From an uncultured Porphyromonas sp. (GTDB lineage: Bacteria > Bacteroidota > Bacteroidia > Bacteroidales > Porphyromonadaceae): a DNA stretch of 14,001 nt. Within the stretch, counting starts at the first letter, position 1. Every line of letters begins with the position of its first letter. Under the pieces are notes generated by a model. That model saw only the letters and a list, made by a program, of their open reading frames with translations, was not told the DNA's origin and ran no database searches. Positions 1 to 6,806 of the stretch are shown here, in pieces. A program made the position numbers and the translations under genes. Where the stretch lies: NCBI RefSeq assembly GCF_938046015.1, contig NZ_CALIXW010000006.1, positions 1 to 14,001 of the forward strand, written 5' to 3'.

Positions 1-82
<82 letters not shown>

Positions 83-89
83 TTGAGCC

Positions 90-132
90 GAGCGGGTGTG
101 ATTGCAGAAGCGATCGCACCCGCTCTTTTTTT
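90..132 (+). terminator. Intrinsic terminator of the rRNA operon
   Basis: Arms 90-105 and 110-125 form a 16-bp stem, with G-U wobbles, around an AGAA loop. Seven T residues follow at 126-132. It sits about 8 bp after the 5S end, as expected for the end of an rRNA transcript. This is the only textbook hairpin-plus-U-tract terminator in the window. Confidence 0.93.
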
Positions 133-352
133 GTGCGCTTCCGGGAGCCCAGTGTTAGCTCACAGCACAGCAGCGCCCGCACTCCTACCCACAGCCCCGC
201 CGCTTACCACCCACCACACCGCCCTGCTCCGCCAGCAGAACTGAAGCCAGCGGCCAGCCGTACGTCAACCGAGCTGCCAGCCGAGTACACGCCACTTACC
301 CCCCTTGCCTAAATCAGTCAGTAGCTTAACGCGAGCTGGCCTGCTAACCTTG

Positions 353-467
353 TCTAAGTCATTCCCCTATTCGCGGGGCACGCGTCGTCAGCTTAGTGCT
401 AGCCTACTCGTCCGCCTTACCTAAGTACATTCTCCTCTTCGCGGGATGCGCGCCGTCAGTCTAGCGC
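353..467. repeat. Diverged direct duplication, about 48 bp at 67-bp spacing
   Basis: Positions 353-400 and 420-467 align over about 48 columns with one gap and roughly 77% identity by eye. Shared blocks include CTAAGT, TTCGCGGG and CGTCAG. Most differences are transitions. The two copies look like an old tandem duplication in non-coding DNA; no function is evident. Confidence 0.55.
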
Positions 468-534
468 ATATCAGCCGCCACTCGACGGCTCCCCTGTCGT
501 CAGCTGGACACGCCCACACTTTCAAAGTTTCTCT

Positions 535-567
535 CAGCTCGCCTGCCATTCGGCTGCAGGCGAGCTG
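535..567. other. Perfect 12-bp stem hairpin
   Basis: Arms CAGCTCGCCTGC (535-546) and GCAGGCGAGCTG (556-567) pair perfectly around a 9-nt loop. There is no U-tract on either side. It could be a factor-dependent or U-less terminator or an RNA structure. No neighbouring gene ends here on either strand, so its role is unknown. Confidence 0.5.
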
Positions 568-813
568 TTCGGCTTAGCATGAACTGACCTAGACTCAGCT
601 GCACACTCTGCCTCCCCAGTCCTTGCAGGGCTCTTCTAGCTTGGGGTACAGCTGCCCTGCCTGTTGCTTGTAAGACCATTTGTTGACGCTCCGTACGGCC
701 CTTGATCTTCGTGAAAGCTGTGGCGAAGGGAGGAGGGCGGAGCTTCCTGGCTAGGGCTCGTGCGGGGTGAGCGTTGGGGGAGAGCGGTCGGCACAGGAGC
801 GTACTTTTTTGAA

Positions 814-821
814 TAACTTTG
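814..821 (+). promoter_or_regulatory. Candidate Bacteroidota promoter (-7 element)
   Basis: TAACTTTG matches the Bacteroidota -7 consensus TAnnTTTG. It lies about 115 bp upstream of the PH-domain gene start at 936. No good -33 TTTG is visible about 19-21 bp upstream, which lowers confidence. Confidence 0.45.
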
Positions 822-935
822 TGCTGTGGCTTTGTGTATAGGGGCTGCGGCATGCATTGCTTGAGAGGGGCGAGGACCGAGATGCTGCGGGAGCGGAGGA
901 CCAGATAAGTTGGAGCAGATATAATAGATGGGCTT

Positions 936-1367
936 ATGTATTACGGGTATAGTTATTCGCCGATGGTGAAGATTATCACGGCGAGCTGCTTGGTCTTGCT
1001 GCTGGGGGCCTGCTACCTCTCCCCAGGCTGGGTCAGCTACCTCTTGCTGGTGCCGATGCTGCTGCCGCTGATCTACCTGCCTCGCGGCTATGAGCTGCAG
1101 GAGGATAGGATCGTGCTGCATTGCCTCCTATGGCGCAAGACCTTTCTGCTGGCGGACTACGAAGTCAGGGCCCCCGAGCAGGAGCCGCTACTGGGCGGTA
1201 TTCGGCTTTTCGCTTCGGGCGGCTATCTCGGCTTTACGGGCTTTTTCTGGCTGCCGAAGCGAGGTTGCTGTAGCCTCTTCGTCGCAGATCAGCGCGGGCC
1301 TTTCCTGGAGCTGACGCACCGCACGATGCATCGCCGCTACATCATCAACGGCAGCTTAGCCGCTTAG
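936..1367 (+). CDS. Small membrane protein with bacterial PH-like domain
   Basis: This 143-residue protein has two close hydrophobic segments (about residues 10-28 and 31-49). They are followed by a soluble part that begins GYELQEDRIVLHCLLWRKTF and continues LLADYEVR. A membrane hairpin followed by a short strand-rich 'yxLxdDxivih...rktipL' stretch is what bacterial PH (bPH) domain proteins show; this is a family resemblance judged by eye. The ATG at 936 is used because the frame is open there and a -7 element lies upstream. ATG 963 would also keep both hydrophobic segments. It is monocistronic: both flanks are long intergenic regions, and a series of hairpins follows the stop. Its substrate and partner are unknown. 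A generic two-helix membrane protein is the alternative. Confidence 0.72.
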   Translation: MYYGYSYSPMVKIITASCLVLLLGACYLSPGWVSYLLLVPMLLPLIYLPRGYELQEDRIVLHCLLWRKTFLLADYEVRAPEQEPLLGGIRLFASGGYLGFTGFFWLPKRGCCSLFVADQRGPFLELTHRTMHRRYIINGSLAA

Positions 1368-1382
1368 CTCCTTGGTCGGGTC

Positions 1383-1502
1383 TAGGGCCGGGTAAGCTAG
1401 CCCTACAGCATCGAGGCTAAGTCAGCGGTTGCATGTCTTAGACGGAGCAAGGGTCGTCTAAGTAGAGAGCTTCGTCTCCCACTCGGGGAGGCGAAGCTCT
1501 CT
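1383..1502 (+). terminator. Three hairpins in series after the PH-domain gene (probable terminator region)
   Basis: Three stems follow one another. TAGGGC/GCCCTA is at 1383-1388/1400-1405. CTTAGACG/CGTCTAAG is at 1437-1444/1455-1462. A 16-bp stem with one G-U pair is at 1464-1479/1487-1502. None is followed by a U-tract. The last is the strongest and could end the upstream transcript. The role as terminator is inferred from position. Confidence 0.5.
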
Positions 1503-1542
1503 GCATATAGGGGGCTGTGGCTCTTACATAGGGGGGGCGGGG

Positions 1543-1630
1543 CTGAGGGATATCCCTCAGTTCGTCGATGGATATCAGTCAGCGCTCTGAGGGACGTCCG
1601 TGGGGACGCTGAGGGATATCCGTGGCGAAG
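1543..1630. repeat. Four-unit tandem repeat, exact 22-bp period, palindromic cores
   Basis: Four 22-bp units start at 1543, 1565, 1587 and 1609. Each carries a 6-bp palindrome at the same phase: GATATC at 1549, 1571 and 1615, and GACGTC at 1593. Units 1, 3 and 4 begin CTGAGGGA. In unit 1 the palindrome extends to 18 bp, CTGAGGGATATCCCTCAG (1543-1560). The flanking 22-bp steps lack the core, so the array is confined to these four units. It could be a protein-binding array, since 22 bp is about two helical turns, or a minisatellite. Confidence 0.75.
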
Positions 1631-1977
1631 GCTGGAGGGAGGGGCGGAGGAAGCTGCGGCGCTGCTTCGTCGAGCTGAGCCCTAGCCTGGGAGAGCTCCC
1701 GCGGCCTTGAGGGGAGGATGGGACGAGCGATGGGGGAGGGTCGTACTCGGACAAAACGGCAGAGTCGCCCTAGGGGAGCGAGGGGCGATTTAGGGCGCTT
1801 GGCCACGTCTTTTTGCTTGCTTCGGGGCTTGTATACTGCCCGTTCCTTGTGCTGTGCGGGGCTTCTGAGGGAGGCTTGACGAAGGGTAGATTAGGGGCTT
1901 TTTGTCGCCTCTCGGACCGCCCTCGGAGGCGGTTCTGACGATTGGGCAGAGGGGCCGAAATTTGTTCTTTTTTACCT
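1631..1977. other. Intergenic stretch without a recognisable gene
   Basis: No credible gene is visible; the minus-strand reading frames here have basic, proline-rich translations with no known motif. A weak inverted repeat CGCCCTA/TAGGGCG is at 1766-1772/1791-1797, and a small ACCGCC/GGCGGT hairpin lies near 1920. Base composition becomes less GC-rich from about 1960, next to the candidate nrdJ promoter. Confidence 0.5.
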
Positions 1978-1985
1978 TATCTTTG
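1978..1985 (+). promoter_or_regulatory. Candidate promoter of the ribonucleotide reductase gene
   Basis: TATCTTTG fits the Bacteroidota -7 consensus TAnnTTTG and is the best match upstream of the reductase. A TTTG at 1961-1964 is only 13 bp away, closer than the usual spacing of about 19 bp. If it is used, the transcript would have a leader of about 185-190 nt. Confidence 0.5.
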
Positions 1986-2179
1986 CCTTTGAAATCCAGA
2001 ACCACAGCGCCCCAGGGCTGGTCTAGACTAGAGCAGCAGCTGGGGTGAAGGAGGCTGCCACGGCGGCCTCATCCCTTGTACATAGACGTCGCTCCTCGTC
2101 CGCGGGGGTGCTGTATGTCTCTTTATACTAGACAGATAATAAACCACACTTATAGACAAACCATCACAGGGTACACATC
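1986..2179 (+). other. Untranslated leader of nrdJ, possibly structured
   Basis: This region between the candidate promoter and the nrdJ start has no open frame of interest. It contains CCCCAG/CTGGGG arms (from about 2011 to 2045) and a compact GAGGC...GCCTC hairpin around 2051-2070. A cobalamin riboswitch would be expected for some B12-dependent enzymes. The conserved B12-box and CCCGCnACTG core are not visible, so I do not call one. The last 70 bases before the start are AT-richer and have no Shine-Dalgarno, as is usual in Bacteroidota. Confidence 0.35.
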
Positions 2180-4492
2180 ATGACAGAAAGTAAACGCGCC
2201 TTGTCGGACTACATCTACCAGAGTAAGTATTCGCTCTATCGCGAGGATCTCGGCCGTAAGGAGGTCTGGGAGGAGAGTGTCGAGCGCATCCACCAGATGC
2301 ACCTCACGCACCTAGGGATCCACGCTCCAGCAGCTCTGCAGGATGAGTGGTTCATGGAGCAGCTCCATGAGGCCATTGACTACTACAAGCAGAAGAAGTT
2401 CGTCGGCTCGCAGCGCAACCTCCAGTTCGGGGGTGAGCCCGTGCTCAAGTCGTCTGCCAAATCGTACAACTGTAGCTACTCGCACTGCGACCGCCTGGAG
2501 GTCTTCCGCGAGACGGAGTGGCTGCTGCTGAGCGGCTGCGGCTGCGGGCTCTCGGTCGAGCAGGCGCACGTGGACAAGCTGCCCGACCTGCTGCCCCTGG
2601 AGGAGCTGCTGGAGGAGAGCGAAGTCTTCCGCATCCCCGATAGCATCGAGGGCTGGTCGGATGCCATCCACCGCCTGATGGAGTTCTTCTTCGTCCCTGG
2701 CACGACGCGCCCTGTCTTTGACTATACGGATATCCGCCCCAAGGGCTCCAAGATCGCTGGGCGCTTCCTCGCCCCCGGGCCTGATGGCCTGCGTATTGCG
2801 CTGGATAATATCCGCAAGCTCCTGCGTGAGGCCGTCACGGCGGGTCAGCGTCGCCTCTCGGCGCTGCAGTGTACCGACATCATCGCGCACCTGGCGGACT
2901 CCGTCCTCTCGGGTGGGGTACGTCGCTCGGCGCTGATGATCCTCTTCAGCCCTGAGGATGAGGAGATGGTGAACTGTAAGCACGGCGACTGGTTCTCGAC
3001 CAATCCCCAGCGCGCGCGCTTCAATATGTCGGCGGCTCTGGACCGCGGCCAGGTAGCGCGCGAGGTCTATGAGCGTCTCTTCGAGGCCATGCGCACGAGT
3101 GGCGACCCAGGGCTCTACTGGCGTGATGAGTTCGGCATCGGCTGCAACCCCTGCTGTGAGATCGGCTTCCGCCCCGTGGACCAGTACGGCAATACGGGCT
3201 GGCAGGTGTGCAACCTCGTGTCCATCAATGGGATGTGCTGCACGACGGAGGAGGAGTTCTACAAGATCTGCCGCTGTGCCTCTACGCTGGCTACGGTGCA
3301 GGCTACCTACATGGACTTTGCCTACCTCAGCCCCGCCACGCGCAATATCATCGAGGCCGATCCACTGATCGGGGTCTCTATCGGGGGGATCATGAATAAT
3401 CCCCAGGTGCTGACCAATCCTAATATCCTCTCGGTCGGTGCTATGCAGGTGCGCCAGCAGAATGCCAAGGTCGCCCGCATCCTCGGCATCAACCCCGCCA
3501 CGCGTACGACCTGCGTCAAGCCCGACGGTACGGTGAGCCTGCTGCTCGGGATGACCTCGGGTATCCACGGCGCCTACGCCAAGCGCTACTTGCGCAGCGT
3601 CGAGGCCAACATCGAGGAGCCCAACCTCAAGGCCTATGAGGAGGCCAACCCCAAGGCCGTGCAGCCCAATATCTTCAAGCCCACGACGGATAAGAAGATC
3701 TTCTTCCCCATCGAGGAGTCGGAGGAGACGCTGCTGCGCTCCGAGCTGGCTGGCCTCAAGCTGCTGGAGTACGTCAAGCTCGTCCAGCAGAGCTGGGTCA
3801 TCCCCGGGATGACGGATATGAGCTCGCCCATCAAGAACAACGTGTCCAACACGGTCGACGTCCCCAACGACCAGTGGGATGTCGTCCGCGACTGGGTGTG
3901 GGAGAATCAGGACTACATCGCAGGCGTGACCTTCCTCTCCTCCTACGGGGATATGGACCTGCCGCAGGCGCCTATGTGCCGCGTGGCGACGCCTGAGGAG
4001 ATCCTGCGTGAGTACGGGGTCGGCAGCATGTTCGCCTCCGGGCTGGTGGTTGAGGCTATCGAGGTCTTCGGCGACCTGTGGAAGGCCTGTGAGTCGGCGC
4101 AGGGTCGTGGCGAGCAGCTCTTCGTCTCCGATCAGGCGCTCGCGGACTACCTGCAGAAGAATGATCTGGACGAGGCGACGATCACTGAGGAGGAGCGCAA
4201 GCACATCCTCGCGACGCTCAATGCTAAGCTCAACGATAAGGTGGAGAACCTCGCGGCCAAGCGCGATATCGTACGTCGTATCATTAAGTTCGCGGGCAAC
4301 TACTGCCGCGGCGATGTGTACAAGGCGGTGAACCTGCTGAAGAGCGTCAACAACCTCCACCTCTTCGAGGTGCTGAAGAAGACCTACAAGCCCGTAGACT
4401 GGAAGATGGTGGACTTCGGCGGCAAGCGCTATGCCAATGCTGATGAGCAGGCCTCTCAGGCCTGCGTCGGCGGTGCCTGCGAGATCAACTAA
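2180..4492 (+). CDS. nrdJ: Adenosylcobalamin-dependent ribonucleoside-triphosphate reductase (class II RNR)
   Basis: This 770-residue protein reduces ribonucleotides to deoxyribonucleotides in the cytoplasm, using adenosylcobalamin to generate the thiyl radical. It matches the monomeric Lactobacillus leichmannii-type RTPR (about 740 residues). The visible landmarks are: the active-site cysteine C98 in SYNCSY; the radical cysteine and catalytic glutamate in NPCCEI (C325, E327); the second redox cysteine C344 in WQVCNLVSIN; and the C-terminal shuttle pair CVGGAC (C762 and C767, spaced as in RTPR). The GCGCGLSVEQ loop follows at 120-129. An extra cysteine, C326, sits between the radical cysteine and the glutamate. 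The ATG at 2180 gives the expected N-terminus. The gene stands alone between a long leader and strong hairpins. Being oxygen-independent, a class II enzyme suits an anaerobe that imports or makes cobamides. Confidence 0.95.
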   Translation: MTESKRALSDYIYQSKYSLYREDLGRKEVWEESVERIHQMHLTHLGIHAPAALQDEWFMEQLHEAIDYYKQKKFVGSQRNLQFGGEPVLKSSAKSYNCSYSHCDRLEVFRETEWLLLSGCGCGLSVEQAHVDKLPDLLPLEELLEESEVFRIPDSIEGWSDAIHRLMEFFFVPGTTRPVFDYTDIRPKGSKIAGRFLAPGPDGLRIALDNIRKLLREAVTAGQRRLSALQCTDIIAHLADSVLSGGVRRSALMILFSPEDEEMVNCKHGDWFSTNPQRARFNMSAALDRGQVAREVYERLFEAMRTSGDPGLYWRDEFGIGCNPCCEIGFRPVDQYGNTGWQVCNLVSINGMCCTTEEEFYKICRCASTLATVQATYMDFAYLSPATRNIIEADPLIGVSIGGIMNNPQVLTNPNILSVGAMQVRQQNAKVARILGINPATRTTCVKPDGTVSLLLGMTSGIHGAYAKRYLRSVEANIEEPNLKAYEEANPKAVQPNIFKPTTDKKIFFPIEESEETLLRSELAGLKLLEYVKLVQQSWVIPGMTDMSSPIKNNVSNTVDVPNDQWDVVRDWVWENQDYIAGVTFLSSYGDMDLPQAPMCRVATPEEILREYGVGSMFASGLVVEAIEVFGDLWKACESAQGRGEQLFVSDQALADYLQKNDLDEATITEEERKHILATLNAKLNDKVENLAAKRDIVRRIIKFAGNYCRGDVYKAVNLLKSVNNLHLFEVLKKTYKPVDWKMVDFGGKRYANADEQASQACVGGACEIN

Positions 4493-4569
4493 GCGGGCTA
4501 GCGCCCCCCGCTAGCCCGCTCGGCTAAAAGCACAGCGCCCCTGCATCCGCGATGGATGCAGGGGCGCTG
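4492..4569. terminator. Paired hairpins between convergent nrdJ and tatD
   Basis: Hairpin A (4492-4503/4509-4520) is a perfect 12-bp stem that starts at the nrdJ stop codon. Hairpin B (4533-4548/4554-4569) is a perfect 16-bp stem with a GCGAT loop. Read on the minus strand, hairpin B is followed shortly by TTTT, so it suits transcription arriving from tatD. Hairpin A lacks a U-tract on the plus strand. Together they most likely terminate both convergent transcripts. Confidence 0.8.
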
Positions 4570-4621
4570 CTGCGTTGTGGGGGGAGGAGAGTGAGCGCGC
4601 TAGCTGCGCTCGTGCTTCCTG

Positions 4622-5311
4622 CTATAGCGTGGCCGCGAGGCTCACTGCGGGCGCTGGAGGGAGGGCGAGGAGGCGCTGGCAGCGCTCGTAGAGCTGGTGT
4701 CGGAGCTCGGGGAGGGGGAGGCCTAGGGCGCTAGCTGCCTCAGTGTAGATGTCCTCAATCGGGAGGGGGGCTTCGTCCGTCTCGAGGAAGGCGGCATCCG
4801 CCCTATGGGCTAGGGCTAGGCTCTCGGGATGGTAGTAGCGGCCGAAGCTGAGGTAGAGTCCTTGGTCTAGGAGCTGGGCCGCCTCCGTCGCCTTGCCTCT
4901 GAAGCCGTGGATGACCCAAGGCATGTGGGGACGAAGCTCGCGCCGTAGGGCGAGGAGCTCGGCCGTACCCTTGACCAGATGGAGGATGAGGGGCAGCTGA
5001 AGGCGCTCCGAGAGCTCGATTTCCCCACGGAGGAGCTGCTGCTGACGGCTGTAGTCCGTGCCGCAGCGCTTGTCGAGACCTGCTTCGCCGAGGGCAAGGA
5101 AGGGGCTTTGGCCGAGGGCTTGCTCGAGCTGTAGTAGCGCGTCTTCGCCGAGCGTATCAATATACCAGGGGTGTATCCCGAGGCTGTAGGCGCTGTGGGG
5201 AGGTGCTGCGGGAGGAAGTCCTTCGCTGAGGCTACGGCTGATCAGTTGCCAGGCCTCCGCGCTGGGTGCTGCCTCGTGGTGGGTATGCAGGTCGATGAAG
5301 GGAGCCTCCAT
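4622..5311 (-). CDS. TatD-family metal-dependent hydrolase
   Basis: This 229-residue TIM-barrel metallohydrolase belongs to the TatD family, whose members are metal-dependent deoxyribonucleases. The metal-ligand motifs are all visible: DLHTHH (H9, H11), GEAGLD (E76), LHLVKG (H111), HGFRG (H135) and the terminal ETD (D179). GIHPWY at 45-50 is also characteristic. The length is slightly short of E. coli TatD (about 260), as is common for Bacteroidota members. It is the last gene of the minus-strand block, 26 bp after yidD, and ends just before the convergent hairpins. The substrate cannot be told from sequence: DNA 3' ends or D-aminoacyl-tRNA have been assigned to different relatives. Confidence 0.9.
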   Translation of the reverse strand: MEAPFIDLHTHHEAAPSAEAWQLISRSLSEGLPPAAPPHSAYSLGIHPWYIDTLGEDALLQLEQALGQSPFLALGEAGLDKRCGTDYSRQQQLLRGEIELSERLQLPLILHLVKGTAELLALRRELRPHMPWVIHGFRGKATEAAQLLDQGLYLSFGRYYHPESLALAHRADAAFLETDEAPLPIEDIYTEAASALGLPLPELRHQLYERCQRLLALPPAPAVSLAATL

Positions 5312-5337
5312 AGAGAGGGGAGGATGTGCGGGAGGTA

Positions 5338-5607
5338 TTAGGGTACGGGATCGTAGCCGCTGCCGCCCCAGGGATGGCAGCGAAGGATACGCCGTAGGGC
5401 GAGGTAGAGCCCGTAGATGGGGCCGTGCCGACGTATGGCCTCCAGCGCATAGGTCGAGCAGGAGGGCGTGAAGCGGCAGGAGGGCGGTGTGAGGGGGGAG
5501 ATAGCGCCCTTGTAGAAGAGGATGGGCAGCGTCAGCAGGAGGATGGCGAGGCGACGCAGTCCGCTGAGGAGGAGCTGCGGGAGCTGCCTAAGGCGTGTGC
5601 TACTCAT
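5338..5607 (-). CDS. yidD: Membrane protein insertion efficiency factor YidD
   Basis: This 89-residue protein has a hydrophobic N-terminal helix (about 15-32) and the family signatures ISPLTPPSCRFTPSCSTYA (36-54) and RCHPWGGSGYDPVP at the very C-terminus. The conserved cysteines C44, C50 and C77 are present. YidD acts at the cytoplasmic face of the inner membrane and assists YidC/Sec insertion of membrane proteins. Its start overlaps the 3' end of rnpA by 8 bp, the classic rnpA-yidD coupling, which suggests translational coupling. The full family length is intact. Confidence 0.97.
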   Translation of the reverse strand: MSSTRLRQLPQLLLSGLRRLAILLLTLPILFYKGAISPLTPPSCRFTPSCSTYALEAIRRHGPIYGLYLALRRILRCHPWGGSGYDPVP

Positions 5608-6043
5608 GAGACGCGGGGGCTGCTGGATGCGGGTCCTCGCTGAGGCGCTCGAGGACGCGTGTCAGCGCCTTCTCCATGCCGCGGGAGACCTCGGCATAGC
5701 TGGGGAGCGTCTTCGCCACCGAGAGGAAGCCGAGGTGTACCCTGAGGCCGTGGCGCTGTGCCTGCTCTGTGATGGGATGCTTCTGTACGCGGTAGCTCTC
5801 GCGGATGAGGCGCTTGATGCGGTTGCGCTTATTGGCGCGCTTGAAGTACTTCTTGGCCACCACGACGAGGATAGCAGCCCCAGGACGCTCGCCCTCGAGG
5901 GCAGGCCGGATGTGCAGGACGACACGCAGCGGGTAGGCGATGAAGGCTGAGCCCGAAGCAAAAAGGGCGTCTACATCTCGCTTGAGATGCAGACGCTCTT
6001 CCTTGGATAGCGTATTGCGAAGGACTAGGCTAGGGCTGTCCAC
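5600..6043 (-). CDS. rnpA: Ribonuclease P protein component
   Basis: This 147-residue basic protein is the subunit that, with the RNase P RNA, matures tRNA 5' ends. The signature helix KRANKRNRIKRLIRESYR is at 68-85, preceded by VVVAKKYF. The N-terminal TLSKEERLHLKRDVDALF is the substrate-leader-binding region. A C-terminal tail rich in Ala/Pro (135-147) extends past the conserved fold. As elsewhere in Bacteroidota it follows hemD (13-bp gap) and overlaps yidD, instead of following rpmH as in many other bacteria. Confidence 0.96.
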   Translation of the reverse strand: MDSPSLVLRNTLSKEERLHLKRDVDALFASGSAFIAYPLRVVLHIRPALEGERPGAAILVVVAKKYFKRANKRNRIKRLIRESYRVQKHPITEQAQRHGLRVHLGFLSVAKTLPSYAEVSRGMEKALTRVLERLSEDPHPAAPASHE

Positions 6044-6056
6044 GGCAGGAGGGGGC

Positions 6057-6806
6057 TTACTTATTGACCTGACCGAGGTACTGATCGAGTACCATGGCCA
6101 TGGAGGGCGCCCCTGGCGTAGGTGCTGCCAGGTCGAGGCGTAGCCCAGCCTGCTCTACAGCGGCGGTCGTCGCGGGGCCGAAGGCGGCCAGCACGGTCTT
6201 GCCCTGCTCGAAGTCCGGGAGGTTGTGTAGGAGGGAGGTCACCCCTGCGGGGCTGAAGAAGATGATCATGTCATAGCGCTCGGCCTTCTCCTCGGGGCTG
6301 AACTCGGCGCTGACGGTGCGGTACATGACGGCCTTGCTGTACTGGAGCTTCTTGGCCTCCAGCAGCTCGATGAGGTCGGCCTTGTGGTCCTCGGCCACGG
6401 GGAGGAAGTAGTGCTCCTTGGCGTGCTTGTGCATCAGGGCCACCAGCTCGGTCTGTCCACCAGCCTCGGGATAGAAGACCTTGCGCTTGCGGTAGACGAT
6501 GAACTTCTGGAGGTAGTGGGCTACCTGCTCGTTGATGCAGAAGTACTTCATGTCCTCCGATAGGCTGACGCGTAGCTCCTCAGCGAGCTTGAAGAAGTGC
6601 TCCATCGCGATGCGCGAGGTGAAGACGATGGCCGTATGATCGAGGATATTCACCTTCTGGTCGCGGAACTCACGGCTGGATACCGACTCGACGACGATGA
6701 AGGGGCGGAAGGTAGCCTCGGCATCATGGCGCGCTGCGATGTCGAAGTAAGGGGACTTCCCTGACTCGGGCTTGGGCTGAGAGATTAGGATCTTCTTGAT
6801 GCTCAT
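6057..6806 (-). CDS. hemD: Uroporphyrinogen-III synthase
   Basis: From the chosen start this is 249 residues. HemD cyclises hydroxymethylbilane to uroporphyrinogen III, the branch-point precursor of haem and cobamides. The visible pieces are ILISQPKPESGKSPYFD at the N-terminus, VFTSRIAMEHF (61-71), MYRTV (161-165), FFSPAGVTSL (183-192), FGPATTAAVEQAG (209-221) and APTPGAPSMAMVL (228-240). These follow the two-domain HemD pattern, although the family is poorly conserved. The frame is open upstream to 6872, but I chose the ATG at 6804-6806: it begins the conserved sequence and overlaps the stop of the DUF4271 gene as ATGA. The upstream extension would lie wholly within that gene. Confidence 0.85.
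   Translation of the reverse strand: MSIKKILISQPKPESGKSPYFDIAARHDAEATFRPFIVVESVSSREFRDQKVNILDHTAIVFTSRIAMEHFFKLAEELRVSLSEDMKYFCINEQVAHYLQKFIVYRKRKVFYPEAGGQTELVALMHKHAKEHYFLPVAEDHKADLIELLEAKKLQYSKAVMYRTVSAEFSPEEKAERYDMIIFFSPAGVTSLLHNLPDFEQGKTVLAAFGPATTAAVEQAGLRLDLAAPTPGAPSMAMVLDQYLGQVNK

Larger units (their letters stand above)
133..813. other. Gene-poor intergenic stretch after the rRNA operon
   Basis: I see no convincing gene here. The reading frames on both strands give low-complexity Pro/Arg/Ser/Ala-rich translations without a recognisable domain. One overlaps the PH-domain gene in antisense. The first part (about 140-310) is strongly C-rich. The stretch holds a diverged duplication (353-467) and a perfect hairpin (535-567), listed separately. 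Confidence 0.6.

Noticed and set aside
852..908. An 18-codon leader peptide upstream of the PH-domain gene
   Set aside because: It is short, Arg-rich and without a codon run or attenuator arrangement; the chance of such a frame is high.
500..1121. Two overlapping minus-strand frames (117 and 161 codons) after the rRNA operon
   Set aside because: The translations are Pro/Ser/Gln/Arg-rich and motif-free, they overlap each other in different frames, and one runs antisense into the PH-domain gene.
2010..2080. Possible cobalamin riboswitch before nrdJ
   Set aside because: A GGGGTGAAG stretch and a GCCAC are present, but the conserved CCCGCnACTG core and the B12-box are not, and the order of elements does not fit.
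2120..2170. NrdR-type operator before nrdJ (CACACTTATAGAC-like)
   Set aside because: Only one partial, imperfect match is visible; functional NrdR sites come as paired boxes with set spacing.
2312..4360. A 682-codon open frame antisense to the ribonucleotide reductase gene
   Set aside because: It lies wholly inside nrdJ, its translation is rich in Leu/Arg/Asp/Val/His without any motif, and long antisense frames are expected in GC-rich coding DNA. The sense frame has all catalytic residues.
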